From NCBI GenBank assembly GCA_002305255.1, contig DBQN01000014.1, forward strand, positions 1,465 through 44,205: a stretch of 42,741 bases of DNA. The letters are read 5' to 3'. Every line of letters begins with the position of its first letter. The stretch's first letter is position 1. Origin of the DNA: Firmicutes bacterium UBA1393. GTDB taxonomy: Bacteria > Bacillota > DTU025. The notes beneath the pieces were generated by a model, which ran no database searches, had not been told where the DNA came from, and saw only the letters and a program-made list of their open reading frames with translations. The position numbers and the translations under genes were made by a program. Below are positions 30,714 through 39,550 of the stretch, piece by piece.

Positions 30714-31931
30714 ATGAAGGTTCTGGTGATCAACTGTGGGAGCTCGTCTCTGAAGTACCAACTCTTCGACATGGCCGACGAGAGATGTATGGCCAAGGGT
30801 AACGTGGAGAGGGTGGGCAGCCCCGACGCGTTCATAGTCCATCGGCCTGAGGGAAGCGACAAGATCACGTTCAATGTAGAGGCGAGAGACCATGAGCAGG
30901 CGCTGAAACACGTGTTCGCAGCCCTGACCGACTCGACGCACGGCGTCATCTCCGATCTGGGCCAGGTATCGGCCATCGGACACAGGGTCGTGCATGCGGG
31001 CGAGAAGTACGCAGGGTCGGTGCTGATCACTGATGAAGTAATGGCGGCCCTCAACGAGTGCCAGGACCTTGCTCCGCTGCACAACCCGCCGAACATCATG
31101 GGCGTGGTGGCCTGCCGGAGGCTAATGCCCGACCTTCCGATGGTCGGCGTGTTCGACACGGCGTTTCATCAAACGATGCCGAGGGAAGCATACATGTATG
31201 CCCTTCCTTACGAGATGTACACGAAGTACGGCCTCCGTCGCTATGGCTTCCACGGCACCTCGCACAGGTATGTGTCGGCCAGGGCCGCGCACGTGCTCGG
31301 CAAGAAGCCGCAAGACGTATGCGTAGTCACTTGCCACCTTGGGAACGGCTCGAGCCTCGCGGCTGTCAAGCACGGCGTGTCGATCGACACCACCATGGGC
31401 TTCACGCCGCTTGAGGGTGTGCCCATGGGCACCAGAAGCGGCGATCTCGATCCGGCCATAGTCTCATTCCTCTGCGAGAAGTTGGACAAGAGTGCGACAG
31501 AGGTGGTCCAGGGCTTCCTCAACAAGAAATCAGGAGTGCTCGGGCTATCCGGAGGGTTGTCTAACGACTTCCGCGACCTAGAACAGGCTGCCGTCGACGG
31601 AAATGATCTGGCCAAGCTCGCCCTGGATGTGTTCGCCTACAAAACGGCCAAATACATCGGTGCTTACGCCGTGGCCATGGGCGCGCTCGACGCCATAGTG
31701 TTCACGGCCGGCATCGGCGAGAACTCGCCCGAGATGCGCCAGCGCATCTGCGACAGGTTGGGTCTGTTCCGCGTCGAACTGGATCCGGCCAGGAACGCGA
31801 TGAGAGGCGTGGAGCAGGTGATATCCACTCCGAACTCGGGCGTGGCCGTGCTGTGCGTGCCGACGAATGAGGAGATCACGATAGCACGCGACACAGTCCA
31901 GATCGTGGAGAGTGGAGTGGCAGCGCTATAG
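30714..31931 (+). CDS. ackA: Acetate kinase
   Basis: A 405-residue ASKHA-fold kinase that interconverts acetyl phosphate plus ADP and acetate plus ATP. Motifs: L-V-I-N-C-G-S-S-S-L-K-Y (start), G-H-R-V-V-H-A-G, F-D-T-A-F-H-Q-T-M, Y-G-F-H-G-T-S-H, H-L-G-N-G-S-S, T-R-S-G-D-L-D-P, G-I-G-E-N and T-N-E-E. Good ribosome binding site (CGAGGAGG). Points to substrate-level ATP formation by acetate fermentation. No pta is next to it; yceD follows after 17 nt. Confidence 0.98.
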   Translation: MKVLVINCGSSSLKYQLFDMADERCMAKGNVERVGSPDAFIVHRPEGSDKITFNVEARDHEQALKHVFAALTDSTHGVISDLGQVSAIGHRVVHAGEKYAGSVLITDEVMAALNECQDLAPLHNPPNIMGVVACRRLMPDLPMVGVFDTAFHQTMPREAYMYALPYEMYTKYGLRRYGFHGTSHRYVSARAAHVLGKKPQDVCVVTCHLGNGSSLAAVKHGVSIDTTMGFTPLEGVPMGTRSGDLDPAIVSFLCEKLDKSATEVVQGFLNKKSGVLGLSGGLSNDFRDLEQAAVDGNDLAKLALDVFAYKTAKYIGAYAVAMGALDAIVFTAGIGENSPEMRQRICDRLGLFRVELDPARNAMRGVEQVISTPNSGVAVLCVPTNEEITIARDTVQIVESGVAAL

Positions 31932-31948
31932 AACAAGGTGGTGCAGAC

Positions 31949-32461
31949 ATGCGTCTGTCTTTCAGCGCCGAAGACCTAAGAGTTGAGCGCGGCAACACCG
32001 CCGAGCTGGAGCTCAAGGGCGAGCTGGCTCCTATAGACCTTCAGAGAAGCATGCTCGCGTTCGCCGGGCCGGTGACGTTCAGCGGAACCGCGTCTAACGT
32101 GGGAAGGCACATAGTCGTGTCAGGCACGGCCAGGGCCGATGCCCTGCTCACGTGCGACAGATGCCTTGAGGAGTATTCGGTTCCGCTATCGGCGGAGTTG
32201 CTCGAAACGTTCTGCAGGGTTGATGAGGTCACTGACAGAGATGCCGATGACGAGGATCTTCGTAGATACGGTGCGGATGACATCATCGACCTCCGGGAGC
32301 CGATTGAGCAGGCTTTCGTGCTTCAGTTGCCCATGAAGCTGTTGTGCAGTGAAGGCTGTCGCGGGCTGTGTCCCAGATGTGGAGCGAATTTGAACAAGGG
32401 CGTGTGCGAGTGTCCGCCACAGGACGACTGGGGCCTGGGCCACCTCCTCAAAGACCTGTAG
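31949..32461 (+). CDS. YceD/DUF177-family protein
   Basis: A 170-residue cytosolic protein. Family marks: L-T-C-D-R-C-L-E-E-Y near residue 70, L-R-E-P-I-E-Q-A-F-V-L-Q-L-P-M-K and a cysteine-rich end (C-S-E-G-C-R-G-L-C-P-R-C-G, C-E-C) that may bind zinc. The gene nearly always precedes rpmF, as here. It is linked to 23S rRNA accumulation in studied relatives; the mechanism is not clear from sequence. Confidence 0.92.
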   Translation: MRLSFSAEDLRVERGNTAELELKGELAPIDLQRSMLAFAGPVTFSGTASNVGRHIVVSGTARADALLTCDRCLEEYSVPLSAELLETFCRVDEVTDRDADDEDLRRYGADDIIDLREPIEQAFVLQLPMKLLCSEGCRGLCPRCGANLNKGVCECPPQDDWGLGHLLKDL

Positions 32462-32600
32462 ATCACATCGGCAACTGCTGTCAAAGCGCCAACCTCTTGC
32501 TCTGAATGAGCATAAGTAGTAGAATAACGAAGCTTGAGCTAACTAACGGGGGGTGGAGAGGTCCACCGGCGGGCTGACGCCTGGCGGCACGACCGACACT

Positions 32601-32783
32601 ATGGGTAATCCTAAGCAGAGATTTGGAAAATCGCGCACGCGCAAGCGCCGTGCCAACTGGAAGGCCGTCGCTACTGTGGCGGTTGAATGCCCGCAGTGCA
32701 AGAAGCCCAGGCTTCCTCATACTGCGTGCCCTGAGTGTGGCTACTACCGCGGCCGCGCGGCCGTGGCGGTAGCGGCAGAGTAA
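32601..32783 (+). CDS. rpmF: 50S ribosomal protein L32
   Basis: A 60-residue ribosomal protein: M-G-N-P-K-Q-R-F-G-K-S-R-T-R-K-R-R, V-E-C-P-Q-C-K-K-P-R and A-C-P-E-C-G-Y-Y, with both C-x2-C zinc pairs. ATG 32601 matches the family start; an in-frame GTG at 32553 would add 16 unlike residues. The ribosome binding site of the ATG is weak. A hairpin GGTGG-AGAGGT-CCACC (32552-32567) in the leader could affect translation. Confidence 0.95.
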   Translation: MGNPKQRFGKSRTRKRRANWKAVATVAVECPQCKKPRLPHTACPECGYYRGRAAVAVAAE

Positions 32784-32876
32784 CCGCAACATGTTGTGCG
32801 GCTGAGCGGATTCCTCCGGACGCGATTATGTCCGGTCGGGTCCGCTCGAAGCTTTTTGAGGGGGTGGGTAGTCAAG

Positions 32877-33896
32877 ATGATAATCGCGGTAGATGCCATG
32901 GGCGGTGACTGGGGGCCGTCGGAATCGGTGCCCGGGGCTTTGAAGGCGCTGGAACGCTGCGATGCCGGGTTGGTTCTGGTGGGCGACGAGGCCGTGATCA
33001 GAGCAGAGCTGGCGAAGGCGGGCGCCGCGTCGTCCGCGGAGCAGAGAATCAGCATTGTGCATGCATCCGAGCAGATCACCATGGAGGACGATCCCCTCGA
33101 GGCCGTAAGGCACAAACGCGACTCATCACTGGTTGTGGCCGCGAGGCTCGTGCGTGAGGGCGCCGCGTCGGCCATGGTCAGCGCGGGCAGCACGGGCGCA
33201 CTTGTGGCCGCCGGTCCGCTGGTGGTGGGCAGGATACGGGGCATAGCCCGGCCGGCCCTCGCAACACCCGTTCCGACGTTGAGAAGGCCGTGCCTGATGC
33301 TGGATGTCGGGGCCAATCCCGAGTGCAAGCCAGAGCACCTGCTGCAGTTCGCCGTGCTTGGCAGTGCGTACGCCAGCGAGCTCTTCGGGGTGGAGCGCCC
33401 CAGTGTGGGACTGCTGTCAAACGGCACAGAGCCCACGAAGGGCACTGAGGTTCACCGACGCGCGTACGAGCTGCTGGCCCAGTCGGGCCTGAACTTCAAG
33501 GGCAATCTTGAAGGCAGAGACATTCAGCAGGGAGATGTCGATGTGATCGTGAGCGACGGGTTCACGGGTAACGTTGCTCTCAAGCTCATGGAAGGGCTCG
33601 GCCTGGCCATGTTCCAGATGATCCGCGAGGAGATAGGCCATGGCTTCGCCACCAAACTCGGCGCCGTGATGGTGAAGCCTGCCCTGAAGAAAGTCAAGGC
33701 GAGGCTCGACTATTCGGAATACGGGGGAGCTCCGTTACTGGGCCTGGCAGGGCTGGTAGTCAAGGCTCATGGAAGCTCGAAGGCCAGGGCCTTCGCGAGT
33801 GCCATCGCCGTAACTGCGCGACTCACCCAGGCGGGAGTGGTGGCAAACATGGAGCGCGCGGCGCAGGCGCTCGGCGGCTCTGCGACGGCGAACTGA
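32877..33896 (+). CDS. plsX: Phosphate acyltransferase PlsX
   Basis: A 339-residue peripheral membrane enzyme that makes acyl phosphate from acyl-ACP for phospholipid synthesis. Motifs: I-A-V-D-A-M-G-G-D, A-V-R-H-K-R-D-S-S-L, S-A-G-S-T-G-A-L, L-L-S-N-G-T-E-P-T-K-G and V-S-D-G-F-T-G-N-V-A-L-K. ATG 32877 with GAGGGGG upstream fits the family start; a longer frame from 32796 does not. The usual fapR before it and fabD/fabG after it are absent. Confidence 0.96.
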   Translation: MIIAVDAMGGDWGPSESVPGALKALERCDAGLVLVGDEAVIRAELAKAGAASSAEQRISIVHASEQITMEDDPLEAVRHKRDSSLVVAARLVREGAASAMVSAGSTGALVAAGPLVVGRIRGIARPALATPVPTLRRPCLMLDVGANPECKPEHLLQFAVLGSAYASELFGVERPSVGLLSNGTEPTKGTEVHRRAYELLAQSGLNFKGNLEGRDIQQGDVDVIVSDGFTGNVALKLMEGLGLAMFQMIREEIGHGFATKLGAVMVKPALKKVKARLDYSEYGGAPLLGLAGLVVKAHGSSKARAFASAIAVTARLTQAGVVANMERAAQALGGSATAN

Positions 33897-33943
33897 GCAA
33901 TCACGCAGCGGCGTGAACGGCCCGGTAGGGAGTGCAGTACCAC

Positions 33944-33973
33944 TTGAACGCCCCTGCTGCATTGCGTTACACT
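33944..33973 (+). promoter_or_regulatory. Possible promoter of acpP-rnc
   Basis: TTGAAC (33944-33949), 18-nt spacer, TACACT (33968-33973), 33 nt before the acpP start. Confidence 0.5.
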
Positions 33974-34005
33974 GACTCTGAACGACGCACACGGAGGTGC
34001 CAGTC

Positions 34006-34248
34006 ATGACTGAAGCAGACATCCTCGCAAAGGTCCGCGAGATAGTGGCCGATAAGCTTGGTATTCCAGAGGAAGATGTAGAGCCGGACTCCAGCTTCGT
34101 AGATGATCTGGGGGCAGATTCGCTGTATCTCACCGAGATCGTGTACGAGCTCGAAGAGGCGTTCTCGATCAGGGTCTCGGAGGACGATTTCGACCAGCTG
34201 CGCACTGTGGGGCAGGCCGTGTCGTACATAGCAGAGCGTGTGCGCTGA
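34006..34248 (+). CDS. acpP: Acyl carrier protein
   Basis: An 80-residue acidic four-helix protein that carries acyl chains on a phosphopantetheine arm. The attachment Ser is in L-G-A-D-S-L-Y; the residue after D-S-L is Tyr where the family nearly always has Asp, and L-T-E-I replaces T-V-E-L. The rest is regular (V-A-D-K-L-G-I-P-E-E-D-V, T-V-G-Q-A-V-S-Y-I). ATG 34006 behind GGAGG is chosen over GTG 33997, which overlaps that site. It overlaps rnc by 11 nt. Other fatty-acid synthesis genes are not next to it. Confidence 0.93.
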   Translation: MTEADILAKVREIVADKLGIPEEDVEPDSSFVDDLGADSLYLTEIVYELEEAFSIRVSEDDFDQLRTVGQAVSYIAERVR

Positions 34249-34912
34249 CGGCATCAGCTACGAGTTTCGCACTCCCGCGCTGCTGGAAACGGCTCTGACC
34301 CATAGTTCGTACTGTGCAGAACATGGTCTCGGGCGGCAGGCGTCCAACGAGAGGCTCGAGTACCTCGGCGATGCGATCCTCAAGGCCGTTGCCGCCGAGG
34401 CTCTTATGCGCCTCATGCCCGACGCTGACGAAGGCAGAATGTCTAAGGTCAGCGCCCAGGTGCTAAGCGGAGGCACGCTGGCGCGCGCCGCGAAGAGGCT
34501 TGGCCTGGCGGAGAGGCTCCGTTTGAGCCGCGGGGAACACCTCAGCGGCGGCAGGAGCAAGGTGAGAAACCTTGCCGGCGCCATGGAGGCAGTGATCGGA
34601 GCCATCTATCTCGACGGTGGGTTCGACGATGCGCGGCAGTTCATCATGCGCTCCCTCGACTGCGAGATTCGCCGCGCCATTGAGGAGCCTGCGGCCGACT
34701 ACAAGACTGCACTCCAGGAACGGGTGCAGTCGGACGGTCGCGGACGGGTATCCTACACGACCCTCTCGAAGGAAGGGCCCGCCCACGCTCCCAGGTTCAC
34801 GGTACAGGCTCTAGTCAGCGGACGGCCTGTCTCCCAGGGGGTAGGGCCCAGCAGGCGCCAGGCTGAGCAGGACGCTGCCAGGGCTGCCCTCGAGGCACTG
34901 GTGCGCGAGTAG
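34238..34912 (+). CDS. rnc: Ribonuclease III
   Basis: A 224-residue double-strand RNA endonuclease for rRNA and mRNA processing. Catalytic domain: A-L-T-H-S-S-Y near residue 17 and the signature N-E-R-L-E-Y-L-G-D-A-I-L near 34, with the second acidic cluster G-A-M-E-A-V-I-G-A-I-Y-L-D-G-G. The C-terminal dsRNA-binding domain is D-Y-K-T-A-L-Q-E-R-V-Q and R-R-Q-A-E-Q-D-A-A-R-A-A-L. GTG 34238 lies inside the end of acpP. The N-terminus is a few residues shorter than usual. Confidence 0.96.
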   Translation: MCADGISYEFRTPALLETALTHSSYCAEHGLGRQASNERLEYLGDAILKAVAAEALMRLMPDADEGRMSKVSAQVLSGGTLARAAKRLGLAERLRLSRGEHLSGGRSKVRNLAGAMEAVIGAIYLDGGFDDARQFIMRSLDCEIRRAIEEPAADYKTALQERVQSDGRGRVSYTTLSKEGPAHAPRFTVQALVSGRPVSQGVGPSRRQAEQDAARAALEALVRE

Positions 34913-34940
34913 AGAACCATCTGGAACACCCAGCGTTGTT

Positions 34941-34971
34941 GCCGGGCCGGCTCGTTCCGGCCCGGCTTTTT
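34941..34971 (+). terminator. Strong intrinsic terminator between rnc and smc
   Basis: GCCGGGCCGG (34941-34950), loop CTCGTT, CCGGCCCGGC (34957-34966), 10 perfect pairs, then TTTTT. The smc ribosome binding site (GGGAGG) begins at 34972, directly after the T-run. Confidence 0.92.
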
Positions 34972-34984
34972 GGGAGGTCACGCG

Positions 34985-37900
34985 TTGTACCTCAAGAGAG
35001 TCTCACTATACGGGTTCAAATCCTTCGCCGGCCGAGTCGAACTCGACCTGTCGCGAGGGATATCCGGCGTAGTGGGTCCCAATGGAGTGGGCAAGAGCAA
35101 TCTATCCGATGCCATCAGGTGGGCCATGGGCGAACAGAGCCCTCGCATTCTGAGGGGCTCGCGAATGCAGGACGTCATCTTCTCGGGAGCTGCGGGCCGG
35201 CGCGGACTGGGCTATGCCGAGGTCAGTCTCGTGTTCGACAATTCCGACCATTACCTGAATGTCGACTTTGACGAAGTCACAGTCACGCGCAAGGTCTACA
35301 AGTCAGGCGAGTCAGAGTACATGCTCAACGGCGTTCAATGCCGCCTGCGCGACGTGCAAGACCTGTTCTCCGGAACCGGCCTGGGGCGCGAGGCCTACTC
35401 CGTGGTGGAGCAGGGGAAGATAGATGCTGTGCTCTCCGCGCGACCCGAGGAGCGGCGGGCGGTGTTTGACGAGGCAGCGGGGATAATGAAGTACCGGCTG
35501 CGCAAGCGAGACGCCGAACGTCGGCTCGTTGAGGTTAGGGCGAACCAGCTACGCGTGGGCGATGTTGCGGCCGAACTGTCACGCCAGCTACCAACAGTGC
35601 ACGCCCAGGCCGATCAGGCGAGGGCCTGGCGTGAGCTTTCCGCGGCCCTGCGAGAGCTTGAGCTGGACTTGCTGAGCCAGGATATGAGACTGGCCAGCGT
35701 CGCCCGTGAACGCGCGACGCGCCAGATTGCGGCGCTGACTGCGCAGACCGAGTCGGCAGCGGCTGCCAGTGCCCGGGCTGAGGCAGAGGCTGAGACCGCG
35801 CGCCTTGCCGTGCTCAAGGCAGAACAGGGCGCCGATTCGCTCCATTCGGCCCTTAGTGAGGCGAGGGGAGCGGCAGAGCGCGAGGCAGGCCGGCACGAGC
35901 TAGCGCGCGAGCGCCTGGCAGCGGCCAGGGCGCGGCGGCAGACCATCGAAGATGAGCTGAAGGGCGCAGTTGCGCGCCTCGCCGAGGCGGAGGGGAGAGC
36001 CCGGCAGGCGGAGGCTGATGCCCAGGCGGCAACTGCGGAATACGCGGCGGCGGCGGCTGAGATGGAGCATGCCAGGGCAATGGCCCTCAAGGTGAAGCAG
36101 ACAAGGGAGGCGGCCGACGCAGGCCTCGATGAGGCCAAGGCCAAGCTGTTTGACGCTTTGTCACGCTGCGCTGAACTTCGATCGGCGCGTGCAGCGCGCG
36201 AGACCGAGGCGAGGATGGGGCGCGCGAGGAGCGAACGTCTGACTGGCGAGATCGATGCCAGGCAGGCCGAGCTGGCAGGGCTTGAGGCTGAGGCCGCGGC
36301 GGCGCTGGAAGCCCTTGAACGCGCCAGAGCCGCTGCCGACGCCGCCTCGAGGGAGCACGAAGCCTGCCAGGGAGAAGTCAAGCGGGCCGAAGCGGCGGTC
36401 AGGAGCGCGGCGGAGGACGTCGCCCGGTGCAATGCCGAGCTGGCTTCACTTGAGGCGGCCTACAACAGTCTGGCTGGGCTACAGCGGGATTATGAGGGCT
36501 ACGGCAGAGCGGTGCGTGCTCTGCTCTCAAACGCCAGGTGGCGACAGTTGGGGCTCATCGGCGCCGTTGCTGAGTTGATCAAGGCGCCGGCAGAGTACGA
36601 GGCTGCTATCGAGGCGGCGTTGGGTGGAGCGCTGCAAAACATAGTGGCTACCACGGCCGACGTGGCGACGCAGGCGGTGTACGAGTTGAAGCGCCTCAAA
36701 GCCGGCCGGGCCACGTTCCTGCCCCTCGATATCCTCCGCGCCCAGCCTGCAGCCGGGTCAGATGTGCCGCGCAAAGCCAGGGGCGTGATCGGGCTGGCGT
36801 CGGAGCTGGTTACAGCCGATCCGGCGCACAGGGTAGTTGTGGATTACCTGCTTGGCAGGGTGCTCGTGGTGGACAACCTTGAATCCGGCACCGCCCTGGC
36901 CAGGGCAGGATGTCGGCTGCGCATAGCGACGCTAGACGGCGATTTGATCTCCGGGTCGGGCGCCATCACCGGGGGAGAGCGAAACGACAGGCAGTCGGGG
37001 CTGATGGCTGGGGTAAGGCGCCTCGAAGAGCTCGGAGAGAGGCTGGCCCGAGTGCGAGAGCGTGCTGCCGGGCTCACGAGGGCGCGCGAGGAGGCGCAGG
37101 CGGCAGCCGGTAGAGCCGCAGCCGGGCTGGTGGCTGCAGAGGCGGCTCTGGCTGAGGCGAGAGGCGCCCAGTCCGACGCCGAACAACGTTCACAGTATCT
37201 CGCCCTGAAGGCTCGGTCTTGCCAGGACACCATTAACAGTCTTCAAGCACAACTGGCGCAGCTTGCCGACGAGGCATCGTCGACTGCGGATGGAGCGGCA
37301 GATGACGACAAGGCTCTTGCCGCCGCAGAGGAGCAGCGTAGGGAGCTGGAGTCGGTGGTGGCCGCCATGTCGGAGGCCGCTGCCCGCGCACGGCAGGATG
37401 AGGCTGAGTGCGGCCGCAACGGAGCTGACGTGGCAGGCAGGTTCGCGTCGGCCAGAGAGCGATCGACGGCTAGCAGAGCCCGGCTCGAGAGGGCCATGGG
37501 GGATGTAGGTGAGCTGAAGGCTGCGGCGACACGGCTGGGCGAGGACCTTCAGGCTGCAGCCGCATCGATTGTGGTCCTTGAGGCCGAACTCGCATCGGCC
37601 GAAGAGACGGCGGCACAAGCTGCGGCGACGCATGCGAAGGTCAGGGCAGAGCTAGACGCTGCCATCGCCACCAGGTCGGAAGCTAGTCAGCTGGCGGCGG
37701 CGGCGGAGCGGGCAGCGAGGGCGGCGCGCAGGGCAGAGACGGTGTTGGCCGAGAAGCTAAGGGAGGCCAGCGTGGAGGAGGCGCGGAGCGCCGCTGAGTA
37801 TGAGGCCGCCCGCGATAGGCTCACTGACACCTATGCTATCGAACCTGACGAGGCGCTGGACAGGCCGACGCCTGTGCTGAGCAGGGACGACATCTGCTCG

Positions 37901-38539
37901 CAGATCGACGCGTTGCGCCAGCAGATGGAGGAGCTAGGGCCGGTGAACCACGCTGCCCCTGAAGAGGCAGTTGCCCTGGATGAGCGCTTCTCCTTCCTGT
38001 CAGAGCAGCTCAACGACTTGGAGGAAGCTCAGAACTCGCTCATCGAAGTCGTGCGTGAGTGCGACAGAGTCTGCGCAGAGCAGTTCACTACAGCCTTCGA
38101 GCAGCTTCGCGTGGAGTTCAGCGACGTGTTCACGGAGATCTTCGGCGGGGGCACCGCCGACCTAGTGCTGGATGACCCGTCGGCGCCGCTGGAATGTGGG
38201 ATAGACATCGTGTGTCAGCCGCCGGGCAAGAAACTCGCGAGCATGTCGCTTCTCTCGGGCGGCGAGAAGTCGCTGGTGGCGATAGCGCTGCTGTTTGCGA
38301 TCATGAGGGTCAAGCCCAGTCCAGTATGTGTGCTCGACGAGATCGATGCAGCTCTCGATGAGGCCAATGTGGCTCGATTCGTGGAGATGCTGAAGTCTGT
38401 GGCAGACACAGTGCAGGTGATCATCGTTACTCATAGGAAGAGAACTATGGAATGTGCCGACACCTTGTTCGGCGTAACCATGGAGGAACAGGGTGTGTCA
38501 AAGGTGCTGAGCCTTGCCGCGCCTTCATACAGTCGCTGA
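34985..38539 (+). CDS. smc: Chromosome segregation protein SMC
   Basis: A 1184-residue condensin ATPase that works with ScpA/ScpB. TTG 34985 behind GGGAGG gives the family start M-Y-L-K-R-V-S-L-Y-G-F-K-S-F. Walker A G-P-N-G-V-G-K-S (31-38) has Val where Ser is usual. Coiled-coil arms of high Ala/Glu/Arg content flank a hinge (about 510-640, L-I-G-A-V-A-E-L-I, A-L-G-G-A-L-Q-N-I-V). The C-terminal head has the signature L-L-S-G-G-E-K-S-L-V-A-I-A-L-L-F and Walker B C-V-L-D-E-I-D-A-A-L-D. The arms are unusually rich in Ala. Gene order rnc-smc-ftsY is standard for Bacillota. Confidence 0.98.
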   Translation: MYLKRVSLYGFKSFAGRVELDLSRGISGVVGPNGVGKSNLSDAIRWAMGEQSPRILRGSRMQDVIFSGAAGRRGLGYAEVSLVFDNSDHYLNVDFDEVTVTRKVYKSGESEYMLNGVQCRLRDVQDLFSGTGLGREAYSVVEQGKIDAVLSARPEERRAVFDEAAGIMKYRLRKRDAERRLVEVRANQLRVGDVAAELSRQLPTVHAQADQARAWRELSAALRELELDLLSQDMRLASVARERATRQIAALTAQTESAAAASARAEAEAETARLAVLKAEQGADSLHSALSEARGAAEREAGRHELARERLAAARARRQTIEDELKGAVARLAEAEGRARQAEADAQAATAEYAAAAAEMEHARAMALKVKQTREAADAGLDEAKAKLFDALSRCAELRSARAARETEARMGRARSERLTGEIDARQAELAGLEAEAAAALEALERARAAADAASREHEACQGEVKRAEAAVRSAAEDVARCNAELASLEAAYNSLAGLQRDYEGYGRAVRALLSNARWRQLGLIGAVAELIKAPAEYEAAIEAALGGALQNIVATTADVATQAVYELKRLKAGRATFLPLDILRAQPAAGSDVPRKARGVIGLASELVTADPAHRVVVDYLLGRVLVVDNLESGTALARAGCRLRIATLDGDLISGSGAITGGERNDRQSGLMAGVRRLEELGERLARVRERAAGLTRAREEAQAAAGRAAAGLVAAEAALAEARGAQSDAEQRSQYLALKARSCQDTINSLQAQLAQLADEASSTADGAADDDKALAAAEEQRRELESVVAAMSEAAARARQDEAECGRNGADVAGRFASARERSTASRARLERAMGDVGELKAAATRLGEDLQAAAASIVVLEAELASAEETAAQAAATHAKVRAELDAAIATRSEASQLAAAAERAARAARRAETVLAEKLREASVEEARSAAEYEAARDRLTDTYAIEPDEALDRPTPVLSRDDICSQIDALRQQMEELGPVNHAAPEEAVALDERFSFLSEQLNDLEEAQNSLIEVVRECDRVCAEQFTTAFEQLRVEFSDVFTEIFGGGTADLVLDDPSAPLECGIDIVCQPPGKKLASMSLLSGGEKSLVAIALLFAIMRVKPSPVCVLDEIDAALDEANVARFVEMLKSVADTVQVIIVTHRKRTMECADTLFGVTMEEQGVSKVLSLAAPSYSR

Positions 38540-38606
38540 CGGGCGTCGGAGTGTCATCGCCCGCCGCATCTAGTGCATCATTCTGACGGCTCATGGAGGT
38601 AGTTAC

Positions 38607-39530
38607 ATGTCGCCATCGTTGTTCTCAGCTATCCGCGCAGGCCTGGCCAAGACCAGGGACGCGCTGGTAGGCAAGATAGAGCAGGTGTTCACGGGCAAGG
38701 CCCAGGTTGACGAAGACATGCTTGAGGAGCTGGAGGCTGTTCTGATCCAGGCTGACCTCGGCATCAAGGCCACCCAATCCATCATTGCCACGCTGCGCGA
38801 GCAGTCGGAGAGGGGCAAGCCCGTTGATTCGTCGACTGCCATCTCCCTGATCCAGGAGGAGATAGTGCGCATTCTGGGCGAGAAACCTCCGACGATGGCC
38901 AGGGCTGAGAGCGGCCCCACGGTGATCATGATGGTGGGAGTGAACGGAACGGGCAAGACCACGTCTACCGGGAAGATCGCTTCCATGCTATGCGCCTCCG
39001 GCAAGAGCGTGGTGTTGGCGGCAGCTGACACCTTCAGAGCCGCCGCCATCGAGCAGCTCGAGGTGTGGGGAAGGCGAAGCGGTGCTACCGTGATCAAGCA
39101 TCAGGAGTCGTCTGACCCTGCGGCAGTGGCATTCGACGCCTTCGAGGCCGGCAGGGCCAGGGGAATCGACTACGTCATAGTCGATACCGCCGGGCGTTTG
39201 CACACGAAGAGCAATCTCATGGAGGAGCTGAAGAAAGTCAAGCGCGTGCTGGGTCGGGCTGGCACAGGCGCGCCACATGAGACCCTTCTTGTGGTAGACG
39301 CCACTACCGGCCAGAACGCCATCGCCCAGGCAAGGGTGTTCAACGAGGCTGTCGGCTTGACCGGGGTTGTACTCACCAAGCTAGACGGCACAGCTCGTGG
39401 CGGAATCGTGGTGGCGATATGCAGCGAGTTTGGTGTGCCCGTGAGGTACGTTGGTGTTGGCGAAGGAGTGGACGATCTGAGACCGTTCGATCCCAGGGAG
39501 TTCGCGGCCAGCCTGGTATCGGCGAGATAG
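38607..39530 (+). CDS. ftsY: Signal recognition particle receptor FtsY
   Basis: A 307-residue SRP-type GTPase that receives ribosome-SRP complexes at the membrane. N-domain helices (about 1-90, L-E-E-L-E-A-V-L-I-Q-A-D-L-G) precede the G-domain: G-V-N-G-T-G-K-T-T (G1), D-T-F-R-A-A-A-I-E-Q-L, D-T-A-G-R-L (G3), T-K-L-D-G-T-A-R-G-G (G4) and G-V-G-E-G-V-D-D-L-R-P-F at the end. There is no long acidic A-domain, as in Gram-positive FtsY. Good ribosome binding site (GGAGG). Confidence 0.98.
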   Translation: MSPSLFSAIRAGLAKTRDALVGKIEQVFTGKAQVDEDMLEELEAVLIQADLGIKATQSIIATLREQSERGKPVDSSTAISLIQEEIVRILGEKPPTMARAESGPTVIMMVGVNGTGKTTSTGKIASMLCASGKSVVLAAADTFRAAAIEQLEVWGRRSGATVIKHQESSDPAAVAFDAFEAGRARGIDYVIVDTAGRLHTKSNLMEELKKVKRVLGRAGTGAPHETLLVVDATTGQNAIAQARVFNEAVGLTGVVLTKLDGTARGGIVVAICSEFGVPVRYVGVGEGVDDLRPFDPREFAASLVSAR

Positions 39531-39550
39531 GTGCCGACGAGGCGACGGGG

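Noticed and set aside
35614..36432. 272-codon minus-strand frame inside smc
   Set aside because: Ala/Ser-rich mirror of the coiled-coil codons; no start signal and no family.
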